The notes under the pieces are model-generated. The model made no database searches. It was not told the DNA's origin and was given only the letters and a program-made list of their open reading frames with translations. A program made the translations under genes and the position numbers. Positions 16,846 to 24,800 of a stretch of 46,682 bases of DNA are shown one piece after another (the first letter of the stretch is position 1; every line of letters begins with the position of its first letter). The stretch comes from Desulfuromonadales bacterium (lineage in GTDB: Bacteria > Desulfobacterota > Desulfuromonadia > Geobacterales > Pseudopelobacteraceae): positions 1 through 46,682 of the forward strand of contig DUZS01000030.1 of NCBI GenBank assembly GCA_013349405.1. The letters run 5' to 3'.

Positions 16846-17424
16846 ATGGAAATAAAAGCAAAAATAATAATGGTATTGACCCTCGTGGCACTCGTCTGTT
16901 TGCCTGGCTTTGCCATGGCTGCCTTATCAGGCCCTGTTGCAGGAGATTCAGTGGTCGGCCTCACAACATACAAGGGGTACGGTAGCTTCACCAACGGTGC
17001 TGCTTCAGTCACTCTTGGCTCAAATTTCATTTCAGCCACAGACAACAGTGTAGGAACTCCATTTTTTGCCACCGGAAGCTTGAACTGGACCGGTGATAGC
17101 CTTGTAATGCTCTCGTTTGATTACACTATTTCAGGGAATGGAACATCAGGTGCCAACAACTGGATTCAATATGGAGATGCCTTGTTTTTATCCGTAGGGC
17201 CGACGACACTTTCTGCAAACGGTTCAGGTCATGTCAGCCAACTCTATGATATGTCAACGTTTGGTGGTGGCCCGCTTATGGTTCAGGCATACGCTGATGG
17301 ACTCGCCTCGTCTGTAACCATTAGTAACATCAGTGCTACTCCCACCCCGATCCCCGCTGCCGCCTGGCTGCTCGGTTCAGGTCTGCTGGGTCTGGTTGGC
17401 ATCAGACGGAAAAATATTGCGTAA
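16846..17424 (+). CDS. PEP-CTERM-type (TPIPA) exported protein under riboswitch control
   Basis: The 192-aa protein has a Sec signal peptide (cleavage near FAMA), a ~125-residue beta-rich domain of no recognised family (one copy of a choice-of-anchor-like fold is possible), and a C-terminal sorting tail TPIPAAAWLLGSGLLG followed by RRK. Exosortase processing and covalent attachment or secretion are known for this type of tail. The ribosome binding site AAGGAG lies 8-9 nt upstream. A GEMM-I riboswitch with terminator sits ~120 bp upstream, so expression should respond to a cyclic dinucleotide. A strong terminator follows the gene. Confidence 0.85.
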   Translation: MEIKAKIIMVLTLVALVCLPGFAMAALSGPVAGDSVVGLTTYKGYGSFTNGAASVTLGSNFISATDNSVGTPFFATGSLNWTGDSLVMLSFDYTISGNGTSGANNWIQYGDALFLSVGPTTLSANGSGHVSQLYDMSTFGGGPLMVQAYADGLASSVTISNISATPTPIPAAAWLLGSGLLGLVGIRRKNIA

Positions 17425-17431
17425 CAGCAGG

Positions 17432-17462
17432 GGCGAAACCGTAACGGTTTCGCCTTTTTTTT
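17432..17462 (+). terminator. Intrinsic terminator
   Basis: GGCGAAACCG and CGGTTTCGCC form a perfect 10-bp stem with a 3-nt loop, followed by eight T. It separates the riboswitch-controlled gene from the next one, at least partly. Confidence 0.9.
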
Positions 17463-17498
17463 GTAATTAATCAACTTACCAAAGGAGATGTATCCATA

Positions 17499-18140
17499 AT
17501 GAAATCAGCACTTCGTACGCTTGCCACCGCCCTGCTGGGCGTCATCAGTTACGCCGCCGTCGCCCTCGCCGCACCTGCCGTTGATTTTACCGGCACTGTC
17601 ACCGACTGGAATGATGGCAATAACTACACTATCGGCTGGAGCTTCACCGCCAACCAGGACCTCTTTGTCAACTCGCTCGGCGTCTATGCCGCCCCGGATT
17701 TCAATACCGGTCTCCGAACTTTTACCCAGGATCATGCCGTCGGCATCTTCGATGCCACCAATGCTCTGGTTGCCTCCACAACAGTTACCAATGCCGACTC
17801 ACTGACCGGTTTCTTCCGTAACCACTCACTGGCAGCTCCAGTCATGCTGACGGCTGGTTCCACCTACACCATTGCTGCCTATATGGGTGCCGACCAGATG
17901 GTATTCGGTACCACCGGTTCCACCGTCAACCCGCTGATTACCTACAACGCCAGCCTTTATGAGGTTAGCAATTCACTTGTATTCCCGACACTCTTAGACG
18001 GCACAACCACCGTGGCAACCGGCACCTTCGGCCCGAACATGGACGTCACCCCGACACCGATTCCGGCCGCTTTCTGGCTGCTCGGTTCCGGCCTGGGAAT
18101 GCTCGGCGCTGCCCGTCGTAAAAAAATGGCTCAAAAATAA
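17499..18140 (+). CDS. PEP-CTERM-type exported protein with DUF4082-like domain
   Basis: The 213-aa protein has a signal peptide (cleavage near ALAA), one beta domain (about 27-185) and a sorting tail TPIPAAFWLLGSG ending in RRKKMAQK. The central pattern, G-W-S-F-T...L-F-V-N-S-L-G-V-Y then D-H-A-V-G-I-F-D, L-V-A-S-T-T-V and T-Y-T-I-A-A-Y, fits the DUF4082-type domain seen in many PEP-CTERM and surface proteins. AAGGAG lies 12 nt before the ATG. It is 39 bp upstream of the double phosphoesterase gene and likely co-transcribed with it. Confidence 0.85.
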   Translation: MKSALRTLATALLGVISYAAVALAAPAVDFTGTVTDWNDGNNYTIGWSFTANQDLFVNSLGVYAAPDFNTGLRTFTQDHAVGIFDATNALVASTTVTNADSLTGFFRNHSLAAPVMLTAGSTYTIAAYMGADQMVFGTTGSTVNPLITYNASLYEVSNSLVFPTLLDGTTTVATGTFGPNMDVTPTPIPAAFWLLGSGLGMLGAARRKKMAQK

Positions 18141-18179
18141 ATTTCACCTGTTCACACACTAAAAATCAGAGGAGAAAAC

Positions 18180-20951
18180 ATGTCTATTTTCGCACTGAAA
18201 AAAAAGTTTCTCGCCGCAGCGGTTCTCTCGACTCAGGTTCTTCTGCTGGCCGCCGGCTCTGCCTTTGCCGCACCGGTCGCCAATCTCAAAGTTAAACTCC
18301 TGGCCATCAACGATTTCCACGGCCAGCTTTCCCCCAAAACCGTCAGCGCCCGTCCTGCCGGTGGCGCTGCCGTTCTGGCAGCATACCTGAAAAACGCCCA
18401 GCTCGGCATGGAAGACCGTGCCATCATCATCAGCGACGGTGACTTTGTCGGTGCTTCGCCGGCCAACTCGGCCCTGCTGCAGGACGAGCCATCCATCCAG
18501 TTTTTCAATACACTGGCCAACCCCTTTTGTTCCCCGGACAAGATGAATTCCCGCTGCAACCTGCTGGCAACCGTGGGTAACCATGAATTCGACGAAGGGA
18601 CGACTGAGCTGTTCCGCATGATGAACGGCGGCAACCACGTCAAAGGGCCGTTCATCGAGAACCCTTACTCAGGCGCCCGTTTCCCCTATGTGGCCGCCAA
18701 CATAATTGACAACGCTACCGGCAAGACCCTGTTGCCGCCGTATGTCATCAAAACTATCCGCAACACACCGATTGCTTTCATCGGCGCAATCCTCAAGGAT
18801 ACGCCGAATATTGTTGCTCCGGCCGGTGTCGCCGGTCTCACCTTCCTTGACGAAGCGACCGCCATCAACAGCTACATCCCGGAACTCCAGGCCAAAGGGG
18901 TCAAGGCAATAGTTGCCGTCATCCACCAGGGTGGCGCAGATGTCGATGCCATTGTTGCCAAGCTTGACGGTGAAGTTGATGTCGTCATTTCGGGCCATGC
19001 CCATATCAACACCAATAAACTGGTCAAAAACGCTGCTGGTAACGACGTACTGGTCACCCAGGCCTTATCCGCCGGTACCGCTTTTGCCAACATAGATATC
19101 GAGATCAACCCGTTCAGCAAGGACATTGTCAAGAAATCAGCCGTCATCACCACCCCCTTCGGCGATGTCGCACCGGGCACTACCCCTGACGCTGCTGTTG
19201 CAGCTATCGTTGCACAGGCTGATACCATTGTCGCGCCGCTGGTTAATGTTGTAATCGGCCAGAGCGCCGCACTTATCAGTAAAACCCAGAACCCGGCCGG
19301 TGAATCGGCCCTCGGCAACCTGATCGCCGATGCCCAGCGCTTGTACGAGGGCACCGAGTTTGCCTTCATGAATCCGGGCGGCATCCGTGCCGATCTCAGC
19401 CAGGGCAACGTCACCTGGGGAGCGCTGTTTACCATTCAGCCCTTCGGCAACCAGATGGTACGCATGACCTTGACCGGTCAGCAGATCTACGACCTGCTTG
19501 CCCAGCAGTGGAGCAACCCCGCCGCGCCAAAAATGCTGCAGATTTCCGGTCTTACCTATAGCTGGACCAACAATGGCACCGGCGCAGCCGGTACTATCAC
19601 CGAAGTGCGCAAAGGTGGCGTGGCCATCGACAAGGCGGCCACCTTCACCGTGACCACCAACAACTTCCTCTCCGGTGGCGGCGACGGCTTCGCCGTCTTC
19701 AAGAGTGGCCTCAACCCGGTCATCGATGCCGCAGATATCGACGTGCTGGTTTCCTACATCAGGGGCCTGGCAACACCGTTTGATGCACTCATCGAAAACC
19801 GCATCATCCGCATTGAAACCGTCCCGACCCAGTTTGTCTACACTTCCGATTCTCACTACGGCATCACCAGACCGGCAATCGATGGAACCGCAACTACCGT
19901 AACCGGACAGGCCGTCAACGCTGCGCTGGTCAGCACCATCAATGCCCTGCAATCCACAACTACTCCGGTTGGTATCCCTTGTGACGGCGGCGTCAACGCC
20001 TGCACCACAACCGTTGGCGCACTTGATTTTGTTGCTCACACCGGTGATATCACCAACCGTATGGAAACAGCTTCAGCAGTTCAGAGCGCTTCCGCTTCCT
20101 GGGATCAGTTCAATATTGACTACCTCACCGGTCTGGCTGTAACCGACCGTTACAACACCAAAGCACCGATGTACCTGGTGCCGGGTAACCACGATGTCAG
20201 CAATGCCATCGGTTACTACAAGGCGATGAACCCGCTGTTCGACGCCACTGCATACGTCAATATCTACAACCTGATGATGAAACCGACGACCCTCCTGACC
20301 AACACCGGTTTCATCGGTGCCACACCGAACGCCACAACCGCTGCTGCCAGCTATGCCGCCAACAAGGTCTATTACTCAAAAGATCTGGGTGGCGTTCACT
20401 TTGTCTTCCTCAATATGTGGCCGGACAGCGCCGCCCGCGCCTGGATGGAATCCGATCTGCGCAAGGTAAGCAGCACCACTCCGGTTGTACTCTTTACTCA
20501 TGACGAGCCAGCTGTCGAAACCAAGCATCTGATGAATCCCAATAGCCCGTACACCATCAATTCGACCAATAAATTTGAAAATCTGGTACTGGGCGAAGCG
20601 CTTGGCGGACTTTCCAGCGTTGCTGCCATCACCGGTGCCAGCACAGTTGAGCAGGCCGCTCTGGCGACATGGCTCAAAAATCACAAAAACGTCGTGGCTT
20701 ATTTCCACGGCAATACCAACTACAACGAGTTTTACACCTTTGCCGGACCGAATGCAGACATCAGCCTGAATGTCTTCCGCGTCGATTCCCCGATGAAGGG
20801 CAATTTCTCGGCAACTGCACCTGGTCTGCTGTCCTATCAGGTAATCTCGATCGATCCTGCTGCTGCAAACATGACCGTTCGTGAATATCTCTGGAACACC
20901 AAAACCTGGGGCGCTTCAAAAACCGTATCACTGGCACCACGCGCTAACTAA
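18180..20951 (+). CDS. Secreted double metallophosphoesterase: 5'-nucleotidase domain fused to a second calcineurin-like domain
   Basis: The 923-aa protein starts with a Sec signal peptide (AFAA). Domain one (about 35-300) is a UshA-type metallophosphoesterase with NDFHGQL (D45, H47), DGD, GNHEFDEG (N134, H135) and GHAH. The 5'-nucleotidase C-terminal domain follows (about 355-550): GNLIADAQ, NPGGIRADL and GGGDGF. Domain two (about 553-900) is a separate calcineurin-like phosphoesterase: SDSHYG, HTGDITNR (about 619), GNHD (669-672), THDEP (about 774) and FHGN (about 842). The His-to-Asn change at the last motif leaves one metal ligand uncertain. It has no sorting tail, so it should be released or held by other contacts. 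Hydrolysis of extracellular nucleotides or phosphoesters is likely. AGGAG precedes the start. Confidence 0.93.
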   Translation: MSIFALKKKFLAAAVLSTQVLLLAAGSAFAAPVANLKVKLLAINDFHGQLSPKTVSARPAGGAAVLAAYLKNAQLGMEDRAIIISDGDFVGASPANSALLQDEPSIQFFNTLANPFCSPDKMNSRCNLLATVGNHEFDEGTTELFRMMNGGNHVKGPFIENPYSGARFPYVAANIIDNATGKTLLPPYVIKTIRNTPIAFIGAILKDTPNIVAPAGVAGLTFLDEATAINSYIPELQAKGVKAIVAVIHQGGADVDAIVAKLDGEVDVVISGHAHINTNKLVKNAAGNDVLVTQALSAGTAFANIDIEINPFSKDIVKKSAVITTPFGDVAPGTTPDAAVAAIVAQADTIVAPLVNVVIGQSAALISKTQNPAGESALGNLIADAQRLYEGTEFAFMNPGGIRADLSQGNVTWGALFTIQPFGNQMVRMTLTGQQIYDLLAQQWSNPAAPKMLQISGLTYSWTNNGTGAAGTITEVRKGGVAIDKAATFTVTTNNFLSGGGDGFAVFKSGLNPVIDAADIDVLVSYIRGLATPFDALIENRIIRIETVPTQFVYTSDSHYGITRPAIDGTATTVTGQAVNAALVSTINALQSTTTPVGIPCDGGVNACTTTVGALDFVAHTGDITNRMETASAVQSASASWDQFNIDYLTGLAVTDRYNTKAPMYLVPGNHDVSNAIGYYKAMNPLFDATAYVNIYNLMMKPTTLLTNTGFIGATPNATTAAASYAANKVYYSKDLGGVHFVFLNMWPDSAARAWMESDLRKVSSTTPVVLFTHDEPAVETKHLMNPNSPYTINSTNKFENLVLGEALGGLSSVAAITGASTVEQAALATWLKNHKNVVAYFHGNTNYNEFYTFAGPNADISLNVFRVDSPMKGNFSATAPGLLSYQVISIDPAAANMTVREYLWNTKTWGASKTVSLAPRAN

Positions 20952-20960
20952 GAAGCAGAC

Positions 20961-20993
20961 AGACCTCCGAGGTTTTTAAAACCTCGGAGGTCT
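20961..20993. terminator. Symmetric hairpin, possible terminator
   Basis: AGACCTCCGAGGTTTT is followed by its reverse complement. The stem is long, but only short T runs lie inside the loop and none after it, so it may act as a processing or stability hairpin between the phosphoesterase and lamin-tail genes. Confidence 0.5.
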
Positions 20994-21032
20994 TAGTACT
21001 CATCAAAACAAAGGAAGAAAAGGGGAAGGACA

Positions 21033-21698
21033 ATGAAAAAATTAGTCGCAGCAACAGCACTTTTGGCAGCATTGGCAGGGGCAGGCACGGCAGACGCCGC
21101 GCTCGTTATAAATCAAATCTACGGCGGAGGTGGAGCAACTTTAGCAGCTCCTCTGTACAGCAATGACTGGGTACAGTTGTACAACTCGGGAACAACGGCG
21201 ATTAATCTATCCGGCTATAGTCTCCAGTATGCTGCCGCCACCAACTTAACGACTTTTGGCTTGTCTCATGCCCTTACAGGTACGATTGCCGCCAACAGTT
21301 ATTTTCTAGTCCAGGAAAGTCGTGGTACCGGCTTGAACGGAACCACCGCTGATCCGATCTATGACCAGATCGGTGGAACTCTTGCCTTGTCTGCTACTGC
21401 AGGAAAGATTGCGCTCTTCAGCGTGACAACAACCGGTGCAAGTACAGTAGCCTCATCAGTTAATTTGGTTGATCTGGTTGGTTTTGGTACAACTGCCAAC
21501 TTCAGCCTTTACCCGACAATGACTGCAAATACAAGTACAACGACATCAGCTCTTCGCACTACCGATGCACTTGGCGCTGTTTCGTTTGTTGCCGGTACGC
21601 CGGTACTTCCCGCTACCCCCACTCCGATCCCCGCTGCGGCCTGGCTGCTTGGTTCCGGGCTGCTTGGTTTGGCAGGTTTCAGAAAACGTAACGCGTAG
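21033..21698 (+). CDS. Lamin-tail domain protein with PEP-CTERM-type sorting signal
   Basis: The 221-aa protein has a signal peptide (ADAA), a lamin-tail domain (about 24-180) and a sorting tail TPIPAAAWLLGSGLLG ending RKRNA. The lamin-tail match is shown by LVINQIYGGGG, D-W-V-Q-L-Y-N-S-G, I-N-L-S-G-Y-S-L-Q-Y, Y-F-L-V-Q-E and V-D-L-V-G-F-G-T. The same domain opens the next protein (21900-27398), so the two are paralogous in this part. Bacterial lamin-tail domains often sit in secreted nucleases and phosphatases, which fits the nucleotidase neighbours. A repeat begins at its stop codon. Confidence 0.9.
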   Translation: MKKLVAATALLAALAGAGTADAALVINQIYGGGGATLAAPLYSNDWVQLYNSGTTAINLSGYSLQYAAATNLTTFGLSHALTGTIAANSYFLVQESRGTGLNGTTADPIYDQIGGTLALSATAGKIALFSVTTTGASTVASSVNLVDLVGFGTTANFSLYPTMTANTSTTTSALRTTDALGAVSFVAGTPVLPATPTPIPAAAWLLGSGLLGLAGFRKRNA

Positions 21699-21738
21699 GG
21701 ACCCAAAATGCGGGCCTAAAGGCGTATTGCATACGCCC
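21696..21738. repeat. REP-like repeat, family C, starting in a stop codon
   Basis: GTAGGGACCC begins at the TAG stop of the lamin-tail gene; GGGCCTAAAGGCG and a GGCGTAT/ATACGCC hairpin follow. Confidence 0.7.
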
Positions 21739-21816
21739 ATTGACTTTCAGCGATAGTCTACCCCCGCCAACTTACAATGCCATAGTGCTACTGGGGATGA
21801 AGACTTACCGCTGGAA

Positions 21817-21853
21817 ACTGTCTGCTCCGGGGCTTGACCCCGGTGCAGACAGT
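21817..21853. other. Long perfect inverted repeat
   Basis: ACTGTCTGC-CCGGGG and its complement pair over about 16-18 bp around a 4-5-nt loop. There is no T run. It lies 46 bp before the start of the 1832-aa protein gene, so it may act in mRNA processing or be a decayed mobile-element end. Confidence 0.5.
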
Positions 21854-21899
21854 ATAAACGATACATACATTTCCGTCCCTACTCTCAAGGAGTTCAAAA

Positions 21900-24800
21900 A
21901 TGAAACCAAGCAGTAGCATCACATCCAGGCCCGGCATTCGTTCCCTGCTCCGCCTGACGGCATTCGTGTTTGTCATGGCGTTTGCCTGCCAGGCTTTTGC
22001 AGCCTCGCCGGATGTCGTCATCAGCCAGGTCTATGGCGGTGGCGGTAATACCGGCGCCACCTATAAAAACGATTTTATCGAGCTGCATAATAACGGTGCC
22101 AGCGCGGTCAGCCTTAACGGCTGGTCGGTGCAGTATGCTTCTGCAACCGGCACATCCTGGGCGGTTACACCACTCACCAATGTCACGCTGCAACCGGGAC
22201 AATATTACCTGATACAGGAGGCTGCCGGTGCATCTACCACGGCGATAAATCTGCCGACACCGGACGCAACCGGCACCATCGCCATGAGCGGCACTGCCGG
22301 TAAAGTTGCCCTGGTTACCAGCACAACAGCACTTACCTGTGGTGCAACATGTGCAACCAATGCCGCTGTCCGCGATTATGTCGGCTTCGGCACAACAGCC
22401 AATAATTTTGAAGGCACCGGCCCGACGCCAGCGCCAAGCAATACTACCGCAGTGCTGCGCGCCGGTAATGGCTGCAGCGATACCGATAATAATAACGTCG
22501 ACTTTGCAGCAGGAGCGCCAACCCCGCGTAACAGCGCTACGGCACTGAATGCCTGCACCGTTATCGTCGTTAACGGCGCCTGCGGCGGCGACAACGGCCT
22601 GACTCTTGCTGCAGTAGCACCGACCGGCCTCTGCGGTGCCGGTACCGCTTCGGCCATCACCGGCAGCGGCCATCCCTGGGGTTGGAGCTGTGTCGGAACT
22701 GGTGGTGGCACTACCGCAAGCTGTTCAGCCGCCATCCAGAGCTACACGCTCAACTTTGCCAGCGACGCCAACGGCACACTCAGCGGCACAACTCCACAGA
22801 GTGTTGATTACGGCGCTTCTGCTTCCGCCGTAACCGCCAGTGCCAATGGCGGCTATCTCTTCCAGAACTGGACCGGCACGGGCGGCTTTGCTACCTCGAC
22901 TGCCAACCCGCTGACTGTCGCTAACGTCACCGCCAGCCAGAACATCACCGCCACCTTCATCTTGGCCTCGGCGCCGGTCAACGGCGCGTGCGGCAGTGCC
23001 AACGGGGTAAGTTCTCTGTCCGTACCGACCGCCAACTTCTGCTCCGCCGGAACCGCCTCTGCAGTGACCGGCAGCGGCCCCTGGAACTGGAGCTGCACCG
23101 GCAGCAACGGCGGCAGCAGTGCCGGCTGTACAGCACCCAAAGCATTAGCTATCAGCATCTTCCACGTCAACGACACCCATGCCCGTCTGACACCGCACAA
23201 AATGGCGGCTCCGATGCATGGCACGACCAATGCCACATTTGAAGATGTGGGTGGCGCGGCCCACATGGCTGGCAAAATGCTCGAGCTGACCGCCGCCAAT
23301 CCCGATTCGCTGGTGATCGACGCCGGTGACATTTCCGAGGGGAGCCCCATCGGTGACTTCAGCGCCACCAACCCGATCACCATCCCCGGCTTCAGCATTT
23401 CAGGTTGTGCGCCACTCAGTCCCGGTGCCCTCAGCAGCAACTGCGGCATGACCCAGTTCTACCAGCTTCTCTCCCAGAAACTGCAGAACCAGCGGGGACG
23501 TGGCATGGACGCCGTCGTTGTCGGCAACCATGATGTCCGCGACGCCAGCTACATCACCAATCTTGAAAACCTGCAGGCATCCGGCGTTCCGGTCATCTCG
23601 GTCAACGTGCGCAACATGGATGGGACACCGCACTTCAAGCCCTATACCATTACAACCGTGGCAGGAAAAAGAGTCGGCATTCTCGGTTACACAACGCAAG
23701 CCGCCGAAGTCGGCGCCTCGCTGGCCACCACCCTTCAGGTGGTGGATTGTGACTGGAGTGCGGCAACAAATACTCTCTCACCAACTACAACAACATGCCA
23801 CCTGAAGTCATATGTCGACGAACTGCGCACCAACCCGAAAGACGCTCTGGGCAATCCGGTCGCCCCGGTAGATCTGGTCGTGCTGGCGGCTCATATCGGC
23901 CACAGCGGCATGGTCGACCCCAATCCCAAAGTTTCCCCGAAACTACTAGTTGACGACGGTGTCACCAAACTGCCGGAAGTCTCCGTCAACGGCCACTGGC
24001 ACACCTGGGCCGAAACCCCGGCCTGGCAGCCTGCTGAGCTCAATTACAAGACCACCATCACCGAGTCCGGCAGCTACCTGACCTACATCGGTGAATTGAA
24101 GATTGACGCCGCCGGCAAATTTCTCAGCGGGTATAACCACCTGCTGCGCACCGCCGACATCACTCCCGACCCGCAGGTGCAGAGCTTCGTCAATCAACTC
24201 GTCACCCAATTTGATGCCGCTGCCGTCGCACAAAACAAACCGAAGGCCTTTGAAGTGGTCGGATACACCAACGACAATCTGCTGCTGGATAATGAAATGC
24301 GCTGGTGGTCCCCCAACGAGTACCCCTGGGCCGGCAACAATCCGGCCGGACAGTGGATCTGCGACGCCATGCAGTGGAAGGCCGCCCAGCTGTTCGGCTC
24401 CTGCGATCTGGCCATCGAGACCGGCGGCGGTGTGCGCGCCGATATCCCGGCCGGCCCGGTTACCTACCTCCAGGTTTACGAGACCTTCCCCTGGAGCGAC
24501 GATACCTACGTCCGGATCAACATGACCGGCCAGGATATCCTTAACTTCCTCAAGAATACCAACATGAACGCCGGCTTTTCCCGCAGGCTGCACGTGACCA
24601 GCGTGGACGGCGTGCCGACGTCAATCCTGTTTGACGGTGCACCCCTCAACATGAGCCAGACCTACACCGTTGCCATAAATAACTATATGTTCGCCCATCC
24701 GCCAGCAGGCTACACCTGGCCGGCCAGCAGTTCACCGCTCACTAACGGTGCCCTGGTTCGCGACAGTCTGGTGGAATTCATGCAGGCCAATCATGCCACC

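Noticed and set aside
18669-20039. Long reading frames on the minus strand across the phosphoesterase gene
   Set aside because: They are antisense to a gene with intact catalytic motifs and are explained by its GC-biased codon use.
21817-21853. Intrinsic terminator of the lamin-tail gene
   Set aside because: Stem is strong but no T run follows on either strand, so it is reported only as an inverted repeat.
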